Positions 42,329 through 51,371 of a DNA stretch of 64,000 nt are shown here, one piece after another; positions within the stretch are counted from its first letter, which is position 1, and each line of letters opens with the position of its first letter. Below the pieces are notes generated by a model. That model searched no databases. It was not told the DNA's origin and was given only the letters and a program-made list of their open reading frames with translations. Source of the stretch: Planctomycetota bacterium (GTDB lineage Bacteria > Planctomycetota > Phycisphaerae > Phycisphaerales > SM1A02); assembly GCA_016872915.1 (NCBI GenBank), contig VGYQ01000001.1, positions 46,926 to 110,925 of the forward strand, in the 5' to 3' direction. The position numbers were made by a program, and so were the translations under genes.

Positions 42329-42547
42329 ATGAAGAACTCCCTCGCCGTTACCGTGCTTGCTTCGTGCATCGCGCTCTGCGCGTGTGGTCCCGATTCGAGC
42401 GCCACCAATGATCCAGAGGCTTCAAACGCAAAGCCGGAAGGCTCAGCGAAAATCTCGGACAGCTCAGCTTCGAAGATCGGTGTCACGTCATCGAATGACG
42501 CCGTCACCAACGCGCAGGAAGCAGCGAACAAGAAAAAGAAGCAATAA
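42329..42547 (+). CDS. Small Ser/Ala-rich lipoprotein
   Basis: This 72-aa ORF begins MKNSLAVTVLASCIALCACGPDSS, a lipoprotein signal with Cys in 'ALCACG'. The mature part is Ser/Asn/Ala-rich, predicted disordered, and ends in a Lys cluster 'NKKKKQ'. The track ORF is extended 61 codons upstream across the terminator. Function unknown. Confidence 0.7.
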   Translation: MKNSLAVTVLASCIALCACGPDSSATNDPEASNAKPEGSAKISDSSASKIGVTSSNDAVTNAQEAANKKKKQ

Positions 42548-42600
42548 GTTGTTCAGGGACTCTTCCCCTGTTCCATCAGGTTTCGGGATGAGCCTTCCAC

Positions 42601-43800
42601 TCAGCCTGCCGTAAGCACTTGCCGAATGACTTCGAGTCCTTCGGCGAGTTTTGCTTCAGGGGCAGCAAAGCTGATTCGAAAGTGCGTGTCGCGTGTGCTG
42701 AACACATTTCCGGGGACCACGATCAGTCGGTGATCCACGGCTCGCCGTGCGAAGGTCGCACCGCTTCCTCCACCGCGTTCCGTGACGGGAATGAACGCAT
42801 AGAACGCCCCCTGGGGAACCACAATGTCGACCACTCCGCGAAGTGCATCGACCACCATGTCGCGTCGACGCACGTAACGCTCGAGCAGGGGCGTCAGATC
42901 GACGTTATAACACTCTGCGGCAGCGATCTGCAGCGGAGTGGGCGCGCAGACAAACAGGTACTGCTGCAGCTTCGCCATGTGCTGAATGAGAGCCTTTGGT
43001 CCCGCCGCATATCCAAGACGCCAGCCTGTGCAACCATAACTCTTGCCGAATCCCCGCACCAACAACAGCGATGGATTCCCGCGTGCAGCCGAGGGACAGC
43101 GCCCGCCCTCCCGAGCATCGGGAAAAGTGAACGCGTCATAAATCTCGTCCGCGACCAGAAGCACATTGCGGTCCCGGCAGAGTCGCGCGAGATCCTCGAG
43201 CTCACGCTGCGTCAAGACCACACCACACGGGTTACTCGGCGAGTCCATGATCACCATCTTGGTGCGCGGCGTCAGCAGGCGTTCCACCCGTGCCGCAGTC
43301 ATACGGAAGTCGGGATAGGTATCGCAAAACACGCATTGCCCCCCTGCCACCTTCACCATCTGCGGATAAGCAACGAAGTACGGATCGGGCATGATCACTT
43401 CGTCGCCCGGGGCAATGGTTGCGAAAATGGCAAGTGCAAGCGCGCCCGTTGTTCCCGAAGTGACAATGAGATCACTCCCCGCCTTCTCCGTCCATCCAAC
43501 ATCTGCCGTCAGATGCGCCCAGATGGTGTTCCGAAGCTCTGGCACGCCCTGGGTCAGCGAGTACCCATTCCGATTGTCCTCAATCGCACGAATCGCGGAC
43601 TGCTTGACGCGCTCGTCGACCGGAAAATCTGGCTGACCAATGGACAGGTTGATCGGATCCTTCAGCGACGCGCCAAGTTCAAAGGCGCGGCGAATACCAG
43701 AGGCATCGATGGACTTCGTCCGATCCGTGATCAGACGATCAACATCGAGCCCCCCCGTATCAGTGTCCGCATCAAGGGCCGCCTGGCCGGGCCGCGACAT
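42601..43800 (-). CDS. Class I/II pyridoxal-phosphate aminotransferase
   Basis: This 399-aa enzyme (ATG 43800, 1 bp after the small basic protein stop) has the fold-type I pattern: 'NLSIGQPDFPV', 'VTSGTTGALALA', 'MDSPSNPCGVVL', 'VADEIYDAF', the Schiff-base Lys in 'VRGFGKSYGCTGWRLGY', and the C-terminal Arg in 'HFRISFA' that binds the carboxylate. It is close to aspartate/aromatic aminotransferases; substrate not determined. Confidence 0.93.
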   Translation of the reverse strand: MSRPGQAALDADTDTGGLDVDRLITDRTKSIDASGIRRAFELGASLKDPINLSIGQPDFPVDERVKQSAIRAIEDNRNGYSLTQGVPELRNTIWAHLTADVGWTEKAGSDLIVTSGTTGALALAIFATIAPGDEVIMPDPYFVAYPQMVKVAGGQCVFCDTYPDFRMTAARVERLLTPRTKMVIMDSPSNPCGVVLTQRELEDLARLCRDRNVLLVADEIYDAFTFPDAREGGRCPSAARGNPSLLLVRGFGKSYGCTGWRLGYAAGPKALIQHMAKLQQYLFVCAPTPLQIAAAECYNVDLTPLLERYVRRRDMVVDALRGVVDIVVPQGAFYAFIPVTERGGGSGATFARRAVDHRLIVVPGNVFSTRDTHFRISFAAPEAKLAEGLEVIRQVLTAG

Positions 43801-43801
43801 C

Positions 43802-44053
43802 TCACTTCTTCTTGCCAGCGTCCGGCTTCGCGGCTGCTGCGCCATCGGCGGCGGGGGCGGCTGCTTCCTTCTTCGGCTTCTTGGCGACTGCCGCCTTGAT
43901 CGAACGCACCTTCGGAAGTCCAAGTGCCGTGTTCTTCGCCATGTCGAACTTCTCAACCTCGGTCAGCTTTGCGACACGTTCTGCGCGCGTGAGCACGTTT
44001 CGGTGCTGATTGAGTGCTCCGGACTTCTGCTTCAGACTGGAATGAATGCTCAT
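43802..44053 (-). CDS. Small basic protein (planctomycete/verrucomicrobial/chlamydial family)
   Basis: This 83-aa protein begins 'MSIHSSLKQKSGALNQHRNVL' and continues 'TRAERVAKLTE' and 'GLPKVRSIKA', the hallmarks of the short basic family (I recall it as TIGR04137) widely present in Planctomycetes, Verrucomicrobia and Chlamydiae, possibly ribosome-associated. Here it has an extra Ala/Lys-rich tail. Its start overlaps the SPOR-like gene stop (ATGA). It is a useful taxonomic marker for the window. Confidence 0.85.
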   Translation of the reverse strand: MSIHSSLKQKSGALNQHRNVLTRAERVAKLTEVEKFDMAKNTALGLPKVRSIKAAVAKKPKKEAAAPAADGAAAAKPDAGKKK

Positions 44054-44685
44054 GTCGGGCCTTTGAATAGCTTGGGGTAAAAATCTCGAAAGTCACCGTT
44101 ACCTCGACCGAGCGCTTTCCACTTTGCGCCGACCGACCGGATGTCGACCTCCAGGGCCTTCACCGCGGGTCCCCCGCGGTCGTCCCACCCGAAACCAGGT
44201 TGGACAAACACGAGGAATCGAGCATTATTGCTTGGAACCGCGATTGCATCAAGCCCTTGACCACGACAAAAGGCAACCATTTCGGATGCGCGGTCGAGAG
44301 AAATGCCATCAGCGAGGATGAAATAGTTGAATCCTGCGCGTCTTGGATCCCCTTCTGGGGCTGGGCCAAGCCCGCTCAGCGCAGGTGCAAAACGCGGCGC
44401 CCCCTGGACTTCAGGCGCCATGGCCGGGGATACCGCAGCTGGAGGCATGAGCGGATCAGCCGTGCGCGCTGTGACAAGGGCGGCGTCTGCACGTTGTTGG
44501 TCGAGAGATCGGAGCCCGGCCTGATAGCCAAGCGACCAGAGCGCATAGCCACCGCCAACAAGGCATACGAGTGCCACCAGCAACACGCCAAGAGGCATGC
44601 GAAGCGAGCGAGCACCGCTTGGGCCAGCGCTGGCTCCCGATCGGCGAGCTTCGTACAACGTGGATGGTTGCTTCGACAGTGCCAT
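44050..44685 (-). CDS. Single-pass membrane protein with SPOR-like C-terminal domain
   Basis: From ATG 44685 this protein is 211 aa: a basic cytoplasmic segment, one membrane helix ('PLGVLLVALVCLVGGGYAL'), a Pro/Ala-rich linker and a C-terminal alpha/beta domain ('FNYFILADGISLDRASEMVAFCRGQGLDA...'). The last part has the size and beta-alpha-beta layout of a SPOR domain but not a clear signature. The track ORF is extended into acpS. Confidence 0.65.
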   Translation of the reverse strand: MALSKQPSTLYEARRSGASAGPSGARSLRMPLGVLLVALVCLVGGGYALWSLGYQAGLRSLDQQRADAALVTARTADPLMPPAAVSPAMAPEVQGAPRFAPALSGLGPAPEGDPRRAGFNYFILADGISLDRASEMVAFCRGQGLDAIAVPSNNARFLVFVQPGFGWDDRGGPAVKALEVDIRSVGAKWKALGRGNGDFRDFYPKLFKGPT

Positions 44686-44701
44686 AGGTGCCGAAAGACT
44701 A

Positions 44702-45118
44702 TCAGTCAGCTGCCGATTCGGACAAGGCAAGAACACTCGCGACAGCAAATCCACCCGCATGCGAAAGTGACACCATCCAGGTTCGGATGCCCTGCTGCTC
44801 CGCAATGCTGCAGACTTCGCCTGAAACCCGCAGACTTGGCGCACCAGACGGCAGCGTGACAACTTCGATATCCGTCCAACACATCCGGCTTCGAAGTCCA
44901 GTCCCGATCGCTTTCAGCGTTGCCTCCTTCGCGGCGAATCGCGCCGCGAGCCTCTCCGCCCTGCGCAGCCCAATCGCCTCCGCGGCCTGCTGCTCATGCG
45001 CCGTGAACACACGCGCGAGGAACGCTTCCCCATGATCAGCCAACATCCGCTCGATACGCGAAATCTCGACGAGATCGATGCCATGTCCTACCACACCACC
45101 TCTCCCGGTCACCTTCAT
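44702..45118 (-). CDS. acpS: Holo-[acyl-carrier-protein] synthase
   Basis: AcpS transfers 4'-phosphopantetheine from CoA to acyl carrier protein. The 138-aa protein starts at ATG 45118, overlapping the upstream stop (ATGA). The Mg2+ ligands are in 'GHGIDLVEISRIER' (Asp) and 'RFAAKEATLKAIG' (Glu), and 'VSLSHAGGFAVASVL' closes the fold. Confidence 0.95.
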   Translation of the reverse strand: MKVTGRGGVVGHGIDLVEISRIERMLADHGEAFLARVFTAHEQQAAEAIGLRRAERLAARFAAKEATLKAIGTGLRSRMCWTDIEVVTLPSGAPSLRVSGEVCSIAEQQGIRTWMVSLSHAGGFAVASVLALSESAAD

Positions 45119-45897
45119 GAACTGTGCTCCTCTGGCCACAGCGCACGAACGCGCTCCAGTCCGGCTCGCGGTTGGATCCAGTTGCGTGCATCAGCAACAG
45201 GAGAGCGTTGAAAGCCAGCACCTGCAAGCGCCAGCACATATTCACTGAGCGGTAGGCGCGCCCCGTCTGCCTCCCCCGGTGGTGCTCGCATTCCCGAGTG
45301 CAACATATCCACGACGCGCGCCGCGCGCAGTCTCGGGCCGCAGCGAACCACACTTGCCACAGGATCGTGACCAAGTGACAGAAGCATCGCCGGATCAATG
45401 CCGACGCCGATCGGGTCATCCGTCATAGCTTCCCACGCCCCGGTCACTGCATCGCGTCCGTGATCCGCCACCTCGACTCCAGCGTGCGCAGCCGCGCTGC
45501 TGATCTGGGTGCGTACCTCACGAAGGATCTGGGCATTCGCATCGGTCTGCTCGGGCAGTCCCGTCGAAACCGTCACCCGTCCGAGATCCGCTGCCAATCC
45601 AACGGCGTGTCGAAGCGCATCGACTGCGCGATCGGCATGGGATGGATGAGCGAAGTGATCGGGTGGAATCCAGAGATCGAGACCGGCACAGCGCATCTCG
45701 AGGCGTCGAAGACGAACGGAGAGATCGCGGCGCGAACTGGCATCGAGTTCCCGGGGGCGCATCCCGGGCTGGGTCGCAGACAATTGCACCGCACGAAACC
45801 CAAGCGAACGCAACTGCTCAAGCCCGGCAACTGGATCATCCCCAAGCGGCGCCAACGTCGCAGCGAGGGGAGGCATCAGTCGGATCGCGCTCAGCAT
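45115..45897 (-). CDS. Xylose-isomerase-like TIM-barrel protein (sugar phosphate isomerase/epimerase family)
   Basis: The 260-aa protein starts at ATG 45897. It has 'GLEQLRSLGFRAVQLSATQPG', a run of alternating strands and helices, 'GVEVADHGRDAV', 'GVGIDPAMLLSLGHDP' and 'VVDMLHSG', which together suggest a shortened AP-endonuclease-2/xylose-isomerase-like barrel. The usual Glu/His metal set is not fully clear. It is coupled to acpS and 33 bp from divergent nth. Confidence 0.7.
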   Translation of the reverse strand: MLSAIRLMPPLAATLAPLGDDPVAGLEQLRSLGFRAVQLSATQPGMRPRELDASSRRDLSVRLRRLEMRCAGLDLWIPPDHFAHPSHADRAVDALRHAVGLAADLGRVTVSTGLPEQTDANAQILREVRTQISSAAAHAGVEVADHGRDAVTGAWEAMTDDPIGVGIDPAMLLSLGHDPVASVVRCGPRLRAARVVDMLHSGMRAPPGEADGARLPLSEYVLALAGAGFQRSPVADARNWIQPRAGLERVRALWPEEHSS

Positions 45898-45930
45898 CGT
45901 TTGGAAGGCTATCGTCTTCTGAGTCGAACC

Positions 45931-46659
45931 ATGCCATCCAAGCGGTCCCCAGTACGAAAGACGCCCGCGCAGCGCAAGCGAGCAGCACAACTGCTTGGAG
46001 CGTTGCGTCGGCGCTACCCAGAGGCACGGTGTGCACTCGAAGCCAATGCACCACATGAACTGCTGATTGCCACCATCCTCTCAGCACAGGCCACCGACGC
46101 ATCCGTCAACAGGGCAACTCCTGCGCTGTTCCGCGCATTCCCGACGATCTCGGCGTTTGCAGCTGCGTCTCCTGCAGATGTCGAGCCCTTCGTTCGAACC
46201 ATCAACTTCTGGCGCAACAAGTCGCGTTCCATTGTGGAGACCGCTCGGACACTTCAGCGCGACTTTGGCGGTGAAGTACCGCGCAGCATGGACGCGCTCT
46301 TGACGCTCCGCGGCGTGGCGCGCAAGACGGCCAATGTCGTCCTGGGAAACGCGTTCGGCATGCAGGAGGGTGTGGTCGTCGATACGCACGTGGCTCGTTT
46401 GTCCAAGCGGATGCGTCTCACGCGGCATACCGATCCTGTCAAAGTGGAGCGCGATTTGATGGCCCTGTTCGTGCCAAGCAGTTGGTGCGAACTCTCCCAC
46501 CTGCTGATCTCACATGGCCGAGCTGTCTGCAGAGCACGCGGAGACACGTGTGCGAACGACTCCATTTGCCGTCGCTATTGCAGCGGCGCCGGCAGTGCGA
46601 CGACGGCTCCATCAGCCCGACGTCGCACTCGCGGCACCCGCGCCAACACCGCTCGTTGA
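45931..46659 (+). CDS. nth: Endonuclease III (DNA glycosylase/AP lyase)
   Basis: The real start is ATG 45931 (242 aa); the track ORF begins inside the divergent gene. Nth removes oxidised pyrimidines. The helix-hairpin-helix with the catalytic Lys is 'LLTLRGVARKTANVVLGNAF' and the catalytic Asp is in 'VVVDTHVARL'. The C-terminal cluster reads CRARGDTCANDSICRRYC, i.e. C-x6-C-x5-C-x3-C instead of the usual C-x6-C-x2-C-x5-C. A basic tail overlaps the convergent lipoprotein gene by 48 bp. Confidence 0.94.
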   Translation: MPSKRSPVRKTPAQRKRAAQLLGALRRRYPEARCALEANAPHELLIATILSAQATDASVNRATPALFRAFPTISAFAAASPADVEPFVRTINFWRNKSRSIVETARTLQRDFGGEVPRSMDALLTLRGVARKTANVVLGNAFGMQEGVVVDTHVARLSKRMRLTRHTDPVKVERDLMALFVPSSWCELSHLLISHGRAVCRARGDTCANDSICRRYCSGAGSATTAPSARRRTRGTRANTAR

Positions 46660-48177
46660 AGCCTCATCTGAGTCATCGGCAGCGCCCCTTGGACTGCTGC
46701 TGATCGGCTGCCACAACACGACCCCCATGCCACCAAACAGACTGACCCAACTCGCTCCATCATCGGTGCGCCGCGCAAAAATGTTCGTCACTGGTCCCTG
46801 AAGTCGCACTCGGGCAACGCGAATCATCGACCCGTTCACACGGCGCCAGACATCGATGCCATCATCGTGACCGATCCACAGATCGTTGCCAACGGTGACC
46901 ACAGTTCGCGCGAGACTGCCCTGCGGCATCTGAAGCACTTGCCGCTGCCCCTTGTCTTCCACAATCACTCGAGGCGCGACTTCGATCGTGAACGCATCAG
47001 TGTCTGCACCCTCGATGAGTGCCTTCCCGAATGCGCCCTCGATTGTCGCGTTCGGCGGGTTCATCGTTTGGATGGGATTTGTCGAGGGCTCACAACTGCC
47101 GCCGGTCATGTACAGCCAGTTCCCTTCTGGGCTCCCTGCCACGATGCGGCGACCATCCGACAGGACTCTTTCAAGCCGCCCTGCTTCACGAGTCGTTGCG
47201 AAGAATTCATCCCCCGCTCCGCGCGCATCTGCTTCGCGCCGGTACAGCGATCGCCCGAATGTCCCAGCGATGAGGTAGGTATTCGGCCCAACGAATGCCG
47301 CATCAATCGCGCCTCGAACACGAATGGGTGGCAGTGCGGATAGTCCATCGGCATCGATGCGCCAGACCCCAATTTGTTCCGCTGTGATCGCCCACAACTC
47401 GCCCTGAATACATCGAAGGTGACTCACTTGCCCAGGCAATACCTCACCGGCAAGTTCATGCAGGTCACCATTCAGAACTCCAATTCGCGCTTCTGTTTTT
47501 CCTTGCACAACACAGCCGTATCGTCGATCGACGGTCCCACGGCCTGTGCCAACCGTGGGAAGCGGCACGAGCATCGTTGCTGATCCGAGCACACTGCCAT
47601 CACTGAGTCGAACGATCTCGCCACTGCGCGTTGTCACTGGACCAGAGGCGGTACCAACCACTCTGCCACACACGGTGCCGCTGGCAAGGAATCGTTCGCC
47701 CGTATCGACTCGAACCACCCCGCCCAGACCGCTGACATAGATCGCGCCATCCACGCTCGACACACTTTCCGGGCGCAGACCAAGGACCTTCTCGCTCATC
47801 GACTCAATCACCATGGGCGACCGAGGATTCGAGATATCGATACGAAGAACGGAAGTGCGGTCGAGCACAGCCACGAGGTCGCTGCCATGTCCGACCATGT
47901 CCACGAGTGCGCCAGACTTTCCTGGCATCGCACAGACCAGTTTTGCAAGCACACTTCCGTTCTGGGGATCGAGCACCAAGAGTGTTGCCCCAAAGCCCTG
48001 AAACACACTGTCGCGATAGACAAGCGTGCACCAATGCGATCCGCCGACAGAATGGGAACAGACGAGATCTTTCGGTCGTGTGTCGAGCCGATTGATCGGT
48101 GTGTAGTCACTGACGCATGCACTCAGGAGCACTCCCGCCCCCGCGGCCATACGAAGCAGGCATTTCAGCAGACACAT
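46612..48177 (-). CDS. Beta-propeller-like lipoprotein, unknown function
   Basis: This 521-aa protein has a lipoprotein signal ('LLSACVSD') and a series of about 40-60-residue beta repeats such as 'LLVLDPQNGSVLAKLVC', 'LRIDISNPRSPMVIES' and 'VWRIDADGLSAL', typical of LVIVD/WD-like propellers. Several Cys residues could form disulfides. It is probably attached to a membrane and exposed outside the cytoplasm. No catalytic motif is recognised. Confidence 0.8.
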   Translation of the reverse strand: MCLLKCLLRMAAGAGVLLSACVSDYTPINRLDTRPKDLVCSHSVGGSHWCTLVYRDSVFQGFGATLLVLDPQNGSVLAKLVCAMPGKSGALVDMVGHGSDLVAVLDRTSVLRIDISNPRSPMVIESMSEKVLGLRPESVSSVDGAIYVSGLGGVVRVDTGERFLASGTVCGRVVGTASGPVTTRSGEIVRLSDGSVLGSATMLVPLPTVGTGRGTVDRRYGCVVQGKTEARIGVLNGDLHELAGEVLPGQVSHLRCIQGELWAITAEQIGVWRIDADGLSALPPIRVRGAIDAAFVGPNTYLIAGTFGRSLYRREADARGAGDEFFATTREAGRLERVLSDGRRIVAGSPEGNWLYMTGGSCEPSTNPIQTMNPPNATIEGAFGKALIEGADTDAFTIEVAPRVIVEDKGQRQVLQMPQGSLARTVVTVGNDLWIGHDDGIDVWRRVNGSMIRVARVRLQGPVTNIFARRTDDGASWVSLFGGMGVVLWQPISSSPRGAADDSDEASTSGVGAGAASATSG

Positions 48178-48212
48178 GTCGAAAGCGTAGCGGACGGTGC
48201 TAGGATCGAAGG

Positions 48213-48527
48213 ATGGCCCAAGGACGGATCGAACTGCTTCAGAAAATGCTCGAGCAAGACCCCGGCGACTCGTTTTGCTGCTATGGGATGGCGCAGGAGT
48301 ATCTCAAGCTGGGCGACATTGACAATGCCGTGGCTTGGTTTGACCGCACCCTTGCATCCGATCCCGAGCACTGCTACGCCTACTTTCACAAGGCGCGGGC
48401 CCTCGAAATGGGCGGCCGATTGACGGAGGCACAGGCAACTCTGCGAACCGGACTTGAGCGAGCCCGCATCCAGGGCGATTCGCATGCCATCGGTGAATTG
48501 CAGGGATACCTCGGGCAGCTCGAATGA
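48213..48527 (+). CDS. TPR-repeat protein
   Basis: This 104-aa cytoplasmic protein consists of about two to three tetratricopeptide repeats ('DPGDSFCCYGMAQEYLKLGDIDNAVAWFDRTL', 'AYFHKARALEMGGRLTEAQATLRTGL'). It is 35 bp from the divergent lipoprotein gene and overlaps recX by ATGA. A protein-binding role is likely; partner unknown. Confidence 0.88.
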   Translation: MAQGRIELLQKMLEQDPGDSFCCYGMAQEYLKLGDIDNAVAWFDRTLASDPEHCYAYFHKARALEMGGRLTEAQATLRTGLERARIQGDSHAIGELQGYLGQLE

Positions 48528-49195
48528 CGCTCGCTCGTCGCACCAACCGGCAGAAAGCATCGATGATCGAGCGCATCGCAACGGATCCAAAGGATCCGCG
48601 GCTTGCGCGCATTCTGGTCGCGGGCGGCAAGCGGGCGGTGGCGATTGTTGGCCGCGAGACACTCGCGGCCCTTGGGGTGCGAGAGGGCATTCGGTGGACC
48701 GCACAGTTGGAGACGCGTGTCCACCGTGCGCAGCAAGAGCGCGAGGCACGGTCGTATGCGCTTGCCATGCTTGCTCGGGCGAGTCAGAGTGCGGAGTCCA
48801 TTCGACGCGCCCTTGTGCGTCGCCGATTTGCCCAGGACATCGTTGAGCGCACGGTCGCTTCGCTCGTTGCCGATCGGTGGATTGATGAGGAAGCGCACGC
48901 GGCGCTTCGCGCGGACCGACTGGCCGCATCGCGGCCGGGCGCCTGCGAAACCTATCTGACGGAAGCACTGGGAAGTGAGGGAATCACCGAGTCACTGGCT
49001 CTTCGAGAAGCTCGGAGAGTCGCCGGCAGCGCCGAATCTGCTGCACGCGCGCTCTCGCTTGCTCGTTCGGCGCTGCAGCGCCGCGGACGCCGTACTCCGC
49101 TCGCAGTTGCCCAGTCGCTGGCGCGAAAAGGATTTGACCCATCTATCATCGTCAATGCCATGCGGCGTGAAGGATTCGACTGCGATGCGGAGTGA
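48524..49195 (+). CDS. recX: RecX regulatory protein
   Basis: This 223-aa protein has the three-helix RecX repeats: 'SYALAMLARASQSAESIRRALVRRRFAQDIVERTVASL', 'WIDEEAHAALRADRL' and a C-terminal repeat ending 'LARKGFDPSIIVNAM'. RecX modulates RecA filaments. recA is not in the window. It overlaps the TPR gene (ATGA) and, by 11 bp, the following lipoprotein gene. Confidence 0.88.
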   Translation: MTLARRTNRQKASMIERIATDPKDPRLARILVAGGKRAVAIVGRETLAALGVREGIRWTAQLETRVHRAQQEREARSYALAMLARASQSAESIRRALVRRRFAQDIVERTVASLVADRWIDEEAHAALRADRLAASRPGACETYLTEALGSEGITESLALREARRVAGSAESAARALSLARSALQRRGRRTPLAVAQSLARKGFDPSIIVNAMRREGFDCDAE

Positions 49196-49751
49196 AATCA
49201 TCGGCGGGTCTTATGCGTCGCTTGCTGCACTCACGGCGAGCCTTCTCACTGGATGTACGGGGCACCTGAATCAGAGTAATGGAATCGACGGAATCGGTTC
49301 AGGAGCGCTGCCCGCACTGCAGTCATCCACACAAACATCGCTCGCTGATCCAACTCCATCCGTGATCGGCCTGGATCGTCGAAACTGGCATCTCATGATG
49401 GTGGCTCTTCCGCGCGGTCAGGTTCAGGTGCAGCCGACCTACTCCGAGGATCCAACGATTGTTCGGGGCACCGCGCGCGTCGATGGCATCTATCCAAATG
49501 CATCGACCGCACTGGATGGAGGGTCGAATGGGGGCCAACTCGTCATCGAGGGTGTGGTGCAGCCCTTCTGGCCAACCGTGCTGTTCGTTGCTGCGCCGGT
49601 TCGTATGGCGAGTGGTGATCCCCCAGGCAAGATCCAGCAGCAGCCCAGAACCGGCTTTCAATTGGTTCCAATTGCCGCGGATGGGCAGCCGATCTGGGAT
49701 CACGGGACTTGGACGTGGGTCGAAAGACCAGCTGCGCCAGAGGCGCCATGA
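49185..49751 (+). CDS. Hypothetical lipoprotein
   Basis: From ATG 49185 this is a 188-aa protein with AAGGA upstream and the lipobox 'SLLTGC'. The mature part contains 'RRNWHLMMVALPRGQVQVQPTY' and 'PFWPTVLFVAAPVRM' beta segments and no known domain. The first 11 bp overlap recX. The track ORF begins about 70 codons too early. Confidence 0.75.
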   Translation: MRSEIIGGSYASLAALTASLLTGCTGHLNQSNGIDGIGSGALPALQSSTQTSLADPTPSVIGLDRRNWHLMMVALPRGQVQVQPTYSEDPTIVRGTARVDGIYPNASTALDGGSNGGQLVIEGVVQPFWPTVLFVAAPVRMASGDPPGKIQQQPRTGFQLVPIAADGQPIWDHGTWTWVERPAAPEAP

Positions 49752-49793
49752 CACACCCCGTTCCCTGACCTGACGCCCCCTGTTTAGACAGCC

Positions 49794-50918
49794 ATGACAT
49801 CGCAGCCGATTCAACCTGTGCGTGCCCTCCTTCGGCCCATTCGCATCGGCGCTCTTGATGCACCCAACCGTGTGCTCATGGCACCGCTCACGCGCTGCCG
49901 CGCGCCGAACCATGTGCCGACGCCGCTGATGGCTGAGTACTACGCACAGCGAGCAAGTGCGGGACTGATTATCGCCGAAGCCACGATGGCGATGGCGGAA
50001 GGATCTGCTTTCAACAATGAACCGGGCATCCATACGGTCGAGCAGATCGCAGGCTGGCGAGTCGTGACCGACCGAGTGCACGCCGCTGGCGGACGAATCT
50101 TTTTGCAACTCTGGCATGGTGGACGAACATGCCATCCACTGCTGAACAGTGGTCGACAACCCATTGCACCGAGTGCAATCGCAATCACATCCAATCCATT
50201 CCGTGGTCCAGATGGCCCCGTGCCGCATGCCTTGCCGCGTGCCGTCGAAGATTCGGAGATTCCTGGCATTGTCGCTGGCTTTGCGACCGCGACCCGACAT
50301 GCACGTGATGCGGGCTTTGATGGAGTCGAACTCCATGGTGCAAACGGTTACCTGATCGACCAGTTCACTCGCGACGGCTCGAACCATCGAACCGGCCCCT
50401 ACGGTGGTCCCGCATCGCACAGGATTCGCTTCGCGTGCGAAATCGTGGAGGCAGCTTGTGCTGCATGGGAACCTGGGCGCGTTGGCCTGCGGATCTCCCC
50501 GCTTGGCAGCGGCAACAGCATGAGCGATAGCGATCCTGTCGGTACCTACACACTGCTGGCGCAAGCTGTCAGCCGAATCGGCATCGCCTACCTCCATGTC
50601 CTGCGCGCCGACTTCATGGGTGTGCAGAAGGCTGATGTCCTCACCCCACTTCGCAAAGCCTTCCGCGGAACACTTGTATCGAACATGGGCTACACGACCG
50701 ACGATGCCGAGCAGGCGATCGAGTCAGGAGCCGTGGATGCCGTGGCATTCGGACGCGCCTTCCTTGCAAATCCCGACCTCCCAGAGCGCATTCGCCTCGG
50801 TGCCGAGTGGAATGCACCGAATGACAAGACGTTCTACGGCGGAGGTGCGGAGGGCTTGACGGACTATCCCTTTCTGACAAAGGCGCAGCGCGAAGCGGCG
50901 CTTCAAGGTGTTCAATGA
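49794..50918 (+). CDS. Old Yellow Enzyme family alkene reductase
   Basis: This 374-aa flavoenzyme reduces activated C=C bonds with NAD(P)H. The FMN-barrel pattern includes 'APNRVLMAPLTRCRA', 'LWHGGRTCHP', 'DAGFDGVELHGANGYLIDQF', 'RTGPYGG' and the phosphate-binding 'VDAVAFGRAFLANPDL'. It is closest in style to NemA-like reductases. It overlaps the rhodanese gene by ATGA. Confidence 0.94.
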   Translation: MTSQPIQPVRALLRPIRIGALDAPNRVLMAPLTRCRAPNHVPTPLMAEYYAQRASAGLIIAEATMAMAEGSAFNNEPGIHTVEQIAGWRVVTDRVHAAGGRIFLQLWHGGRTCHPLLNSGRQPIAPSAIAITSNPFRGPDGPVPHALPRAVEDSEIPGIVAGFATATRHARDAGFDGVELHGANGYLIDQFTRDGSNHRTGPYGGPASHRIRFACEIVEAACAAWEPGRVGLRISPLGSGNSMSDSDPVGTYTLLAQAVSRIGIAYLHVLRADFMGVQKADVLTPLRKAFRGTLVSNMGYTTDDAEQAIESGAVDAVAFGRAFLANPDLPERIRLGAEWNAPNDKTFYGGGAEGLTDYPFLTKAQREAALQGVQ

Positions 50919-51298
50919 GTGATGGTGCGAAAGACATTCCCGCAGGACTGCCACCCGGTTACCCATTTCAGCGTGACTGGGAGATAGCGCCGCGCGAGTT
51001 GAAGGCGCTTCTTGATCAGGGTGCTCCGGTCGTTGTGATCGATGTGCGCACCGAAGCAGAGCGTGCTCTCGCGCACATCGACGGCACGATGCATGTTCCG
51101 CTTGCCGAACTACCGACGCGTATCCCCGATTTACGCAAGCATGACGGCGACCGCATTGTGGTGCATTGTCATCATGGCATGCGCAGCTTGAAGGCGACGG
51201 AACTGCTTCGTCAAGCGGGCTTTGATGATGTGCGGAGTCTTGCAGGTGGGATCCACCTCTGGAGCATGGACATCGATCCAGCAGTCCCCGCTTACTGA
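50915..51298 (+). CDS. Rhodanese-domain sulfurtransferase
   Basis: This single-domain 127-aa protein has 'VVVIDVRTEAERALAHIDGTMHVPL' and the active-site loop 'VVHCHHGMRS' with the persulfide-carrying Cys, then 'SLAGGIHLWSMDIDP'. It is coupled to the alkene reductase gene. Confidence 0.93.
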   Translation: MSDGAKDIPAGLPPGYPFQRDWEIAPRELKALLDQGAPVVVIDVRTEAERALAHIDGTMHVPLAELPTRIPDLRKHDGDRIVVHCHHGMRSLKATELLRQAGFDDVRSLAGGIHLWSMDIDPAVPAY

Positions 51299-51371
51299 CC
51301 CACCGAGTTGCAGTGCCGGCCCATGCATACGGTGTGCCCCTCCGGAGCGACCGTTGCCACAATCACATGAA

